A stretch of DNA of 64,000 bases, from positions 73,989 to 137,988 of the forward strand of contig NZ_CABUOD010000007.1 in assembly GCF_902493135.1 (NCBI RefSeq), read 5' to 3'. This document shows, one piece after another, positions 25,503 to 34,600 of the stretch; position 1 is the first letter of the stretch; every line of letters begins with the position of its first letter. This DNA comes from an uncultured Parabacteroides sp. GTDB taxonomy: Bacteria > Bacteroidota > Bacteroidia > Bacteroidales > Tannerellaceae. Position numbers and translations under genes: made by a program. Under the pieces are notes generated by a model, which made no database searches, was not told the DNA's origin, and worked only from the letters and a program-made list of their open reading frames with translations.

Positions 25503-26441
25503 ATGGAAAAGAATGATTTTTATGAATTGATGCGGGAGCAAGAAAAGAAGAAGCGGGAGGCTGGTGCAGAGAGTACCGCTGACCTGTACCGGGCGGTGCG
25601 GAACCGCTTTTTACGTTTCTGCGGGAAGGAAACTTTTTCGTTTAAGGAATTAAGGCCCCTGCAAGTGACCGATTTTATGTCTTCCCTGAGAAATGAAGGC
25701 TTGCGTGTGAATACGGTAAACAGTTATATTAGTTGTTTCCGGTCCATGTATAACAAGATTTGCCGGAAAGCCCGTTATAAACCGAAGATACATCCGTTCG
25801 AAGGAATCCGGTTAAAGCGGGAAGAGACCGTGAAACGTGCCGTGACGGTGAAGGTAATGGAGATGATGGCCCGTCTGGATTATAAAGACTGTCCGGAACA
25901 AGCCCAGGCGGCGGGGCTTGCCCTGTTTAGTTTTATGGCTTGCGGGATGCCTTTTGTTGATTTGGTGCATCTGACGAAAGATAATATTCAGAAAGGAGGA
26001 CGTATTTTGACTTATCATCGGCAGAAGACAGGAACGCTGATACAGATTCAGATCAGCACCAGCATGAAGTATCTGATCGACCGCTATGCGGATATACGCT
26101 CTCCTTATCTTTTTCCGCTGTTGTCGAAGGAAACCAATCATGAGCAGTATAAAGCATTGCTTGCCGAATACAACCGGCAGTTGAAAAAGATCGGCGAACG
26201 CTTGCGGCTGCCTGTTCCGCTGACGAGCTACGTTTTCCGGCATACCTGGGCTTCGGAAGCCTACCGCCAACATGTAGCCGTGAATGTAATCAGCCAGGCA
26301 TTGGGGCATACTTCCGAGAAAATGACTCATCATTATCTGGCAAGACTTGACCCGCGTGAGATCGGAAATGCGAATGAATTAGTAATAAATAAAGTGGAAA
26401 AATTGATAAGAAAGGAGAAAATACCCTTATTTATGATATAA
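25503..26441 (+). CDS. Tyrosine site-specific recombinase, likely DNA invertase, with catalytic Arg I replaced
   Basis: The 312-residue protein has the Bacteroidales invertase layout: an N-terminal SAM-like DNA-binding domain (residues about 5-105) and a C-terminal catalytic domain. Visible catalytic residues are K175 (RQKTG), R246 (FRHTWA), H269 (ALGHTSE) and nucleophile Y278 (HHYL). The first arginine, expected in the pattern RGMxFVD, is Cys147 (MACGMPFVD; codon TGC at 25941-25943). The last seven codons, stop included, lie within the left arm of the 23-bp inverted repeat, so inversion leaves the protein unchanged. It most likely flips the segment next to it. Confidence 0.88.
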   Translation: MEKNDFYELMREQEKKKREAGAESTADLYRAVRNRFLRFCGKETFSFKELRPLQVTDFMSSLRNEGLRVNTVNSYISCFRSMYNKICRKARYKPKIHPFEGIRLKREETVKRAVTVKVMEMMARLDYKDCPEQAQAAGLALFSFMACGMPFVDLVHLTKDNIQKGGRILTYHRQKTGTLIQIQISTSMKYLIDRYADIRSPYLFPLLSKETNHEQYKALLAEYNRQLKKIGERLRLPVPLTSYVFRHTWASEAYRQHVAVNVISQALGHTSEKMTHHYLARLDPREIGNANELVINKVEKLIRKEKIPLFMI

Positions 26442-26833
26442 GGGAAATCGGCTGCTTTTCGATTTATATACAGCTTTTTATGATTTGTGAATACCCCTTG
26501 TATCATTGAATACGTGGCAAAGGTCATAATAAAAAATATGAAAAGCAAGTTAATTCCAGGAATTTAAAAAAATAATCAAAACCCCCTTGACAATAATTCA
26601 ACCAATGTCAGCCTAATCGCCTGTTTGATAGTACCCTTCTTTTTTACAGGCATAAGACGGATCGGGACTGTCTTGCTTTTAATAATCCTTAGATTAAGGA
26701 TATGAAATAAAAATACCCTAATCTTTAAAATATTACATCAAAGTCAGTACGATATACCCTGTTCTTAGAAATTACTTTTCTCGGATAGAGACCTGAAAGC
26801 ACTCATTTCACCTTATATCATAAATAAGGGTAT
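26421..26833. promoter_or_regulatory. Invertible segment bounded by perfect 23-bp inverted repeats
   Basis: The left arm 26421-26443 starts ATACCCTTATTTATGATATA and ends AGG. The right arm 26811-26833 is its exact reverse complement. The 367 bases between hold no gene. Weak -7 boxes point both ways: TACTTTTC at 26773-26780 toward the DUF4469 gene, and GACCTTTG at 26518-26525 on the other strand, which would point to it after inversion. No TAnnTTTG box lies between the right arm and the gene at 26892. The state (on or off) cannot be called from the sequence. Confidence 0.8.
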
Positions 26834-26891
26834 GAAACAAATGTATTGGTATTTCCCGCCTCACCAACGGGCAACTTAAATTTAGAATATT

Positions 26892-27647
26892 ATGGCTACC
26901 GAAAAAACGATCTTGTCTGTAGACTTGTACGACAACGTCCTGACCGAAGCTCCCGGCGATTACACCGGAAAAGTGAATATCACCGGCACGGTCCACAACG
27001 AGAACATTGCCAAAGACATCGTGGCTGAACGTACTGAGTTCCGTTATGAAACCATTCTCATGATCCTTGGCCTTGCCGACCAAAAGAAGATTCAAGCTAT
27101 CCTCGGTGGCAAAAGCGTTGTCGACGGGGTAGGCCAGTGGTTGCTCAACACCTACGGCGGGTATAGTGGCGAAAAGCCTGTCTTCGATCCTGAGAAGAAC
27201 GGCTTCGGCATCACTTACACGCCTGGTCGCGAACTCATCAAAGGCCTGAAAAATCTCACTGCTAAGTTGCACATGGCAACGACCGGTCCGGTGATCAACA
27301 ACATCACTGACTCGGCTACCGGCAAAGTAAACCAGGTACTGACATCCGGTAAACCTGCCGTTATCGACGGCAACACTCTTTTGTTAAAAGGTAACGATCC
27401 TTCCGTAGGTGTTTACTTCACTCCCGATACCGCAGACGGCAAGCCTCAGAAAGTTGATCTGGTGGTCACTAACACCACATCGCAGATCATCATCTCGATC
27501 CCCGACCTGGCCGACGGCTCTTACTATTTAAGTATTACGACGCAGGCCGGTGGCAACTACTCGATAGTAAAGGAACCGCGTACCTATCGTTTCCCGATCC
27601 TACTCACGGTGGGTGGAGGCGAAGAGGAACGCCCCGGTGAACTCTAA
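26892..27647 (+). CDS. Bvu_2165-type HU-like DNA-binding / DUF4469 protein
   Basis: Residues 1 to about 130 match the HU/IHF-like domain seen at the front of these proteins (LSVDLYDNVLTEAPGDYTGKV, HNENIAKDIVAERTEFRYETI). Residues about 150 to 245 match DUF4469, an Ig-like domain (VLTSGKPAVIDGNTLLLKGNDPSVGVYF). Such proteins are frequent in Bacteroidales and may bind DNA; their role is not established. It is the first gene beyond the invertible segment and so the first one under its control. A palindrome array follows it. Confidence 0.75.
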   Translation: MATEKTILSVDLYDNVLTEAPGDYTGKVNITGTVHNENIAKDIVAERTEFRYETILMILGLADQKKIQAILGGKSVVDGVGQWLLNTYGGYSGEKPVFDPEKNGFGITYTPGRELIKGLKNLTAKLHMATTGPVINNITDSATGKVNQVLTSGKPAVIDGNTLLLKGNDPSVGVYFTPDTADGKPQKVDLVVTNTTSQIIISIPDLADGSYYLSITTQAGGNYSIVKEPRTYRFPILLTVGGGEEERPGEL

Positions 27648-27664
27648 CCTGTCCGGGGGCATCC

Positions 27665-27785
27665 GCCACTCTCGCATTAGAGTGGCCATGTACTCCCGTA
27701 CGAGAGGGGTGGCACCCTCTAACGTTAGAGTGGCACATGCCCCTGGCATTGGAGGGGTGGTGTACTCTCGTACGAGAGGGGTAGT
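27665..27785. repeat. Array of five short palindromes
   Basis: Five hairpin-forming units, about 25 bases apart, follow the DUF4469 gene. Unit 1 is GCCACTCT-N6-AGAGTGGC (27665-27686). Unit 3 has the core CTCTAACGTTAGAG (27717-27730). Unit 5 has the core CTCTCGTACGAGAG (27765-27778). Units 2 and 4 are less perfect (CTCCC/GAGGGG and CCCCT/AGGGG types). The outer bases are conserved and the centres vary with matching changes. A small frame across the array encodes only the repeat and I do not count it as a gene. Confidence 0.65.
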
Positions 27786-27849
27786 CCCATGTAATAAATG
27801 TTAAAGATTTATTTCAATATTAATAACTCACTTTTAAAATGAAAAGCTT

Positions 27850-30800
27850 ATGAAGCGAAAATTACACTTTTTGCTTGCCGTCGGAATAGGGCTGACGGCA
27901 AGTGTCGGTTGGCTGCATGCAGAAACAGCAACCGGTGGGAAACTACATTCAAGTAGTTCCGCGATGACCTTTAAAACCGGAGCCAAAGACACTCTCTTTG
28001 CGAATGGAAATCCTATTAGAATCGAACTGCAAAAAGGAAGTACGACAGAACTCGATTCAATAAAAGTTTCAGTCTTAAATGCCGCAAAAGACGGAACAAC
28101 AGCGGATTACTTTACCTGTAAAAATGATGCGAAACTGGTTGTGATAGGAGGTAAATGCAGCGCGGAAGCAGAGACTTCTTATATCGAAATGATCAGCGGT
28201 AAACTGAGTGACATTTTCGGTGGCGGCTTCGGGTACGGCACGACAACGGCAGGCACGATTGCCAAAGTCGGAACCGCCACGCTGAAGATCAGCGGAGGTG
28301 AAATCACGAATAAGATACTTGGCAGCGGAGGCATGTACTCTTTTACCGACTCGGTTTATATGGAAATATCCGGTACTGCAAAGGTTTCGGGTTATGCTTT
28401 TGCCGGTCCGTTTGCGAATGCCGGTAGATGTGGTAATACGAGTGCTACTACTTATGAATCGTCCAATTGTAAGACGCGTACTGCCTATTTTAAAACGGGG
28501 AAAGTGGAAATCAACAACTTAGCTATAGGCGGCGGAGAAAGTTATTCCCATTTAAAGAACGTTAGGGCTGAACTTAACGGAACTAAGATCCATGAGTTTA
28601 GTGCGGCCGGATCAAATGGTTGGTCGGATAGTATCAATATAGTGGCAACCGGCTGTATCTTTGAAAAAGGCGACATACAGGAATCTACATCCGGACAGGG
28701 TGATAATAATGCAAGCGTAATATCGGGAACTGTCAGAACCCGCATTGAAAGTCTTTTGAATGTGACCTTTGATAACTGTACATTCCCGGCTGATGCCAAC
28801 CAGCATTACAGCCTTGGGGCGGTGGATGCTTGGGGAACTTCAGGGTCAAATGAAGCGAGTGCCCCTTATCTGAAAGGGAAAGTCAACTATACGTTTAAAG
28901 GGGATAACCTTCCTGTCTTTAACGTGGGATTCGGCCTTGACGATGCCGACCTTACCGTCACTGGAGCTAAGGTGAAGATTGCCGCAGCACAAAGGGGAAA
29001 CAGCACTAAAGATAGTACATTCACTATTGCAGCAGCTAAAACCTGGACTTTCAACAACGGTCTGTCTATTGAAAAAGGGGCAACCTTGACAAAGACAGGG
29101 ACTTTGGTCTATGCAGGCTCTCTTGAAGCCAATGTCTCAACTGCCGATGAATTGAAAGCGGCTGTTGCGGTAGAGGCCGATATTGTTAATCTGGCGGATA
29201 CGACATATGTGATTTCAGATAGCTTATTAATAAAAAAGAGCATCGCTTTGCAGGGGACGGACACGGCAAAATGTATCGTAAAAGGTAAATGGGTGATTAC
29301 TCCTTCAGATATGGTAGACGTTACACTTTCCAGTCTGAAATTGACTGAATCGGCCACTGCTGCGGATAGTGCAGCCATCATTAATATCGATCAGCCAAAA
29401 GTCCACCTTACATTAGATAATGTGAAGGTAGATATGCAGACTGTAGGACATCGTAAGGGTGATCTTTACAAAGGAGAACATGCAGCAATTAAAATCGCAC
29501 CAACAGTGACTTCCTCAACAGTTGAATTAAATAACTCAAAGATCCAGTTGGGGGCTAATAATCAGGTAGGTTTCTATAATGAAGGCGGTTCCTGCAATTT
29601 CATAATGGAAGGATCCGAAATAAGTGTTATACAAGGAAAAGCGCTGACAGGCGTGAATGCTATTCTTGCCATTGGCGCTGCCGGTGCGACTTATAATATT
29701 AATAACGCAACTTTGTCGGTTGGTGATAATTACTATTATGCAATTTGGATTAAATCTCCCGAACAACATTTCGTAATCAACAATTCCCAGGTTTATGGAT
29801 GGGCTGCTTTCTATATGCAGGGGGCTTGGTATAGTGCAGATGGTGCCGACGGAATGACTTTGAAAGCAAGCCATTCTACTTTTGCGGGTGTTGGAAAAGA
29901 GGGGAGTTCCAATGGCTTTGGGGTTATTGTCTTTGAAGGTACTGAACGTTCAGTTGTTGAAATGGATAATTGTACTATTACGAGTAAAATCATAGATAAT
30001 ACAAAGGATTATGGATTTGTACCTCCTATCGTATTCCAGAAGGGGGGTGGAACGGGAGGCACTAAGCGTCCTTGCATGAAGCCAAGTGCCGATTGCTCCG
30101 TTTCATTAAAAAATTGTACCCTTCAGAATATGGCAGAAGCGACGACCTCTGTTTTTGTCTCTTATGAAAATGTACTTGAAAAAGAATCTAACGGGTATTT
30201 GGATTATAACAGGAATATAGTTTCGATTGATCCGAGCACTCGGTTCTTGAATGCAGACGGTTCGAAAAGCATCTTGATCCGGAATGGCGATACGCTCCGC
30301 AATGCGACCAAGACATTGCCGAATGCGTTAATTCAGTTTAGTAAGTCATATGGTGATAATAATGAAATAGTATCATCTTATAAAAAACCAGTCGCATATC
30401 CTGGTGACACTGTAATGGTTACGGATATATCGATGGTCTTGGCTGTGAAATCATTAAACGATTCGGTGCCGACTTTGTTTGCTGCGCCTACGACTGGAGG
30501 GTTGAAATATATTACAGCACCGGACAGCATTGTTATCAATTGTAAAGATGGCTATTTGGTGACAGGTGAGGAAACGGCTAAAGCCTTTGCCGCGAATACG
30601 AATCCGGATAAACTTGTTTTCTGGCTGAAACAAGATACCTCGGCTACTAATAATGATGTTATGTTTACCAAAGTAGCCGTCGGCAACCAGCGTCTTACGA
30701 TTGCAGGTTCTGTTACGATTAACGATGCTAATAAAGCACGCTATAACAATCGCACGATCGCATTAGCCAAAGATGCCGATCTGACCGTCAATGTCCCATT

Positions 30801-31629
30801 GGTTCTTGACTCTGTTATCTTCCTGACCGACGCAGCCCGATTGACAACGACCCAGAATGTGACGGCAAACGTCTTGCAGTTGAACTACCTTGTGAAAGCA
30901 GGCAAATGGACGGCATTCGGATTCCCGAAAGGGGGCACGACAGGCGATCTGATCGTGAAGAAAAGCGGTGCTGACGAAGCGTTGAAGTTTGCCGCAGAAG
31001 ATGCTGCCGATGGCATCTGGCAGGCAAATGTCTCGCTTGCTACCGGTGGATTACTGCCACAGATCAAGGTGAAAGAAACGAATCCGCAAGTCTTGGATTC
31101 CGCTTGTCTTATTGCTACTTCCGGACACGATAGCCTGATCGTCGTCACCTCTCCCGAACAGCAGACCGTGTCATTGTCTACGAAACCGGAAATCGGACAG
31201 CCTGTTCTTACAAAAGCAGAAGCCCAAGCCGCTTTCTCGTTTGTGGCAAACCCGAATACGCACCCGATCACATTGAACAAAACGGCTTATGTCTTGAATC
31301 CCGAAGGAACGAAGTTCGAACGGACGGATGGCGCTGAGATCCCGGCTTTCGGAAGCTATATCCTGGCAGATGCGGGCACGACCTCTACGTTACGTTCACT
31401 GAAGATTGGAGACACGCCGACCGGTAATGAGGTCATTGCTGTGGAAGGCTATTTCGTTCGGACCGGAAAGGGTACGATTATTATCCATACAGCAGAACCT
31501 GTACAGGTGACGGTTGTCGATATGTTAGGACGTGTTTACTTCAATGCCCGTGTGGCTTCGGACGGCTATCAGATCTCCGTTCCTGCCGGCATCTATGCGG
31601 TAAACAGACAAAAAGTAATCGTTAAATAA
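27850..31629 (+). CDS. Very large surface protein with DUF6383-like C-terminus
   Basis: A signal peptide (residues 1-24, ending HAE) leads to a 1259-residue protein. Much of it reads as repeating short beta strands with Asn and Gly turns, as in a right-handed beta helix (for example LKISGGEITNKILGSG, and the SALTGVNAILAIGAAG region). The C-terminal 75 residues (PVQVTVVDMLGRVYFNARV to KVIVK) resemble DUF6383, a tail like the type IX sorting signal. I count around 16 D-S/T-A/I/L/M/T/V sites, the Bacteroidetes O-glycosylation motif. It lies 203 bases after the DUF4469 gene and is followed 19 bases later by another large surface protein. Confidence 0.75.
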   Translation: MKRKLHFLLAVGIGLTASVGWLHAETATGGKLHSSSSAMTFKTGAKDTLFANGNPIRIELQKGSTTELDSIKVSVLNAAKDGTTADYFTCKNDAKLVVIGGKCSAEAETSYIEMISGKLSDIFGGGFGYGTTTAGTIAKVGTATLKISGGEITNKILGSGGMYSFTDSVYMEISGTAKVSGYAFAGPFANAGRCGNTSATTYESSNCKTRTAYFKTGKVEINNLAIGGGESYSHLKNVRAELNGTKIHEFSAAGSNGWSDSINIVATGCIFEKGDIQESTSGQGDNNASVISGTVRTRIESLLNVTFDNCTFPADANQHYSLGAVDAWGTSGSNEASAPYLKGKVNYTFKGDNLPVFNVGFGLDDADLTVTGAKVKIAAAQRGNSTKDSTFTIAAAKTWTFNNGLSIEKGATLTKTGTLVYAGSLEANVSTADELKAAVAVEADIVNLADTTYVISDSLLIKKSIALQGTDTAKCIVKGKWVITPSDMVDVTLSSLKLTESATAADSAAIINIDQPKVHLTLDNVKVDMQTVGHRKGDLYKGEHAAIKIAPTVTSSTVELNNSKIQLGANNQVGFYNEGGSCNFIMEGSEISVIQGKALTGVNAILAIGAAGATYNINNATLSVGDNYYYAIWIKSPEQHFVINNSQVYGWAAFYMQGAWYSADGADGMTLKASHSTFAGVGKEGSSNGFGVIVFEGTERSVVEMDNCTITSKIIDNTKDYGFVPPIVFQKGGGTGGTKRPCMKPSADCSVSLKNCTLQNMAEATTSVFVSYENVLEKESNGYLDYNRNIVSIDPSTRFLNADGSKSILIRNGDTLRNATKTLPNALIQFSKSYGDNNEIVSSYKKPVAYPGDTVMVTDISMVLAVKSLNDSVPTLFAAPTTGGLKYITAPDSIVINCKDGYLVTGEETAKAFAANTNPDKLVFWLKQDTSATNNDVMFTKVAVGNQRLTIAGSVTINDANKARYNNRTIALAKDADLTVNVPLVLDSVIFLTDAARLTTTQNVTANVLQLNYLVKAGKWTAFGFPKGGTTGDLIVKKSGADEALKFAAEDAADGIWQANVSLATGGLLPQIKVKETNPQVLDSACLIATSGHDSLIVVTSPEQQTVSLSTKPEIGQPVLTKAEAQAAFSFVANPNTHPITLNKTAYVLNPEGTKFERTDGAEIPAFGSYILADAGTTSTLRSLKIGDTPTGNEVIAVEGYFVRTGKGTIIIHTAEPVQVTVVDMLGRVYFNARVASDGYQISVPAGIYAVNRQKVIVK

Positions 31630-31648
31630 CAAGTAAATCAAGAAGAAT

Positions 31649-34600
31649 ATGAAAAAGATAAAATCCGCAATATCCCTCGCCCTCCTGAGTGTGGCTCCGG
31701 TGATATGCGCACAAAATATAGACACGAAGGCGCACCCCGATTATCCCACCTTTACCGTGACACTGAAAGTGGCCGATAATGGGGATGCCAAGTTGAATGA
31801 CGACACGCTGAAAATCCAGAAGCAGGTAGCTGGTCTTACATCATCAGCTAAATTGGATTCGATCGTGCCGAGAGGCAGCTGGGAGTCAATCAAAGTCCTC
31901 CCCGGAACAAAAGCCGCTATGGGCCTGAAAGCCGATCCGCAGATGATGCTCGAAAGCATTACCATTAATAATAAGGAAGCCGGACGGACAAATGCCTCCG
32001 ATAATGCCGTTGAAGGCGCTGTCAAGCCCTATGCTTTCAGCATGTTGAAGGATCGCAACTACTATACCATCGATTTCGGCGCACTGGCGAAGGGGACCGA
32101 TATTGTAGTCAAATGGGTAAAGAAACCGGCTGTCACGTTTACGGCAAGCAACACGCAGCAGACTGTAAATACAAGTAGCGGCGCAACGGCTGTTACCGTC
32201 AAGGCGGTGATTGCCGGAACCAATACGATGGTTACTCCTGCTGTTTCCTATGCCGATTCAAAAGGAACTGCAATTAGTGGAGTCGGTGATATAAAGACTG
32301 CCGGAACCTATTATGCCAAATTCACTCTGGCAGAAGATACCAACCACCTGGCCTTGAACGACTCCGTCAAGCTGATCATTAACGAGAAAGTCACACCGGT
32401 AGCCGGGGAACTGGCCGTTAAGGACACCTTGCTGCAAGGACAACCTTTGTCGGTCGCAACCTTGACAGGTGGCGAGATGAAGGTCGGGGAACGTAAGATT
32501 TCCGGTACATGGAGTTGGGTAGAACCGAACAACGCTGTTACAGCAGGAGAAGGAGATAATAACAAATATGCTGCGATCTTTACCCCTGACTCGGCTGCCG
32601 TTTATAATACGGTGACGAAAGAGGTAGAGGTTAAGGCTAAACATGTAGTGACCGCAACCGTTAAGCAATCCGTCGGCGGCACGGTGAAAATCGAGAATGC
32701 GTCCGCCGATAACCGGTATATAGGGGATAAATTGGAACGGCCCAAGATTAAGGCTATTGCCACTCCCGATGCCGGATATAAGGTTGTCGGTTGGAGCGGG
32801 GTGACTGATGCTGATCTGAGTACAGGTTCGGAAATCGCTGTGACCTCAGATGAAACGGCTCTTACTTCTGACAACACGGTCGTCTCTGCCGTATTTGAAA
32901 AGGCAACCCGCGTGGTTACCATTGAAGCGGCAAAGGAGAATGGTGGCGATGGTTCGATTACGATAACAGACGATAAAGGGGGAAGCGTTGCCTCTGGAAG
33001 TCAAGTTGCTGTCGGTACGACCCTGACCATTACGGCTACGCCTAAAGACGGAGCCTCACAGGTTAAAAGCGGAACGGTGGGGTATGTTTTTACCACTGAG
33101 CAGAAATCAACCGAAGAACTGAAACAATACACCAGTTTCATAGTCGGCACTGCTGCCGGTTCTTATAAAGTGAAAGCTACATTTGAAGCGGTGAAATCGA
33201 CTGAAGCGCGTATTTCTGTACCGGCGGTAGAAAATGGCTCTTTGCTGATCAAGGAAGGAACAACGACAGTCGCCCCTAACTCGTCGGTCGCAAAAGGGAA
33301 AACGCTTTCGATCATTGCTTTGCCGAACAAAGGCTATAAAGTGACGACTCTGACTGCCAACAACAAGGATATAAAAGTCTCCGGAGTATATACGATCGGG
33401 GAGGTGGACGATGTTACGATCCAGGTATCCTTTGAGAAGGAAAGCTATCCGGTAACCGTTTCCAATACGGATCAGGTAACCCTGAACATTGAAGGGAAAA
33501 GCTTTGAATTCGGTTCTAAAATCGAAAATATCCAGGCTACGGTGAAGGATCCGAAAAACTATAAATTAGTGGGCCTATTGGTCAACAACAAGCCAATGGA
33601 AAACGGAAGCACGATAACGGTAGAAGGTCCGGTCAGCATTGCAGCAGAAGTGCAGAAACTGACTCCGGTAACGATCCAGAATCCGACGGAAGCCACTGAA
33701 GTACTCTATTCCGGCAATAAACAGGAATATACCGTGAAGACGGCTGCCGGCCTGGGCGGTTTCAATGTCGCCTACTACTCGGATGCCGCTTGCAAAACTG
33801 CGGCGGAACCGATCAACAGCGGAACGTATTACGTGAAGATCACCCGCGAAGCGGATGCCGTATATGCTTATTGTGAAGAGGTTCGGACATTAAAGATCAA
33901 CCCGGCCGTACCGGGTATCAAGAATATCCCGTTCTCAGGTGATGTAAAGGGTAATGCTATTGATGGTTCTGCCACCGTTCCGGGTAAATGGCAAACAACT
34001 AAACCGGATGGTCGTGAACCGATCGCTACAAAAGGTTTTAAAGGTACAACGACAACTACTATCTATTTTGTACCGGATGATCCGAATATCGGGTATGTAG
34101 TGGCAAATGCCGTGGCAAGTGGCACTACTGAAAAAGCGATCACGATGACCTCTGATATTACGGGTGGTTCCGTTGTCCTGAAGAACGGTACGATAGCTGT
34201 AACCGGAGAGACGAAGACCTATGTAGGACAGGAATTCTCATTGGATTTGATTCCGGCTGAAGGTTATTATCTGGACAAAATCGGAGCGGTAACGATTGGA
34301 AGCAAGGCTTATGTGAAGGGCAAAACCTTCACTTTGGAAAGTGATGGCTTGAAATCATCGAGTCCGGACATCGTTGTCGGAAATGTATTTGCTGCACAGC
34401 AAGCTATTACTTTGTCGAACACGAATCAGACTGTTACGAGAGACTTTAATAATCAGGTTGTTAATATCGCTGCAAGTGAACTGACTTTGGGAGGCGACAA
34501 TACTGTCAAGTGGGATATCTATTGCAAATCGAATGGTGTTGTTGTTTCTCCTGTCAATGCCGGTGATTATGATATTTATGTAAAATGTGAGAAAACAGAA

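Noticed and set aside
27613..27804. Small frame across the palindrome array
   Set aside because: Its protein only repeats the array (YSRTRGV units) and it overlaps the end of the DUF4469 gene.
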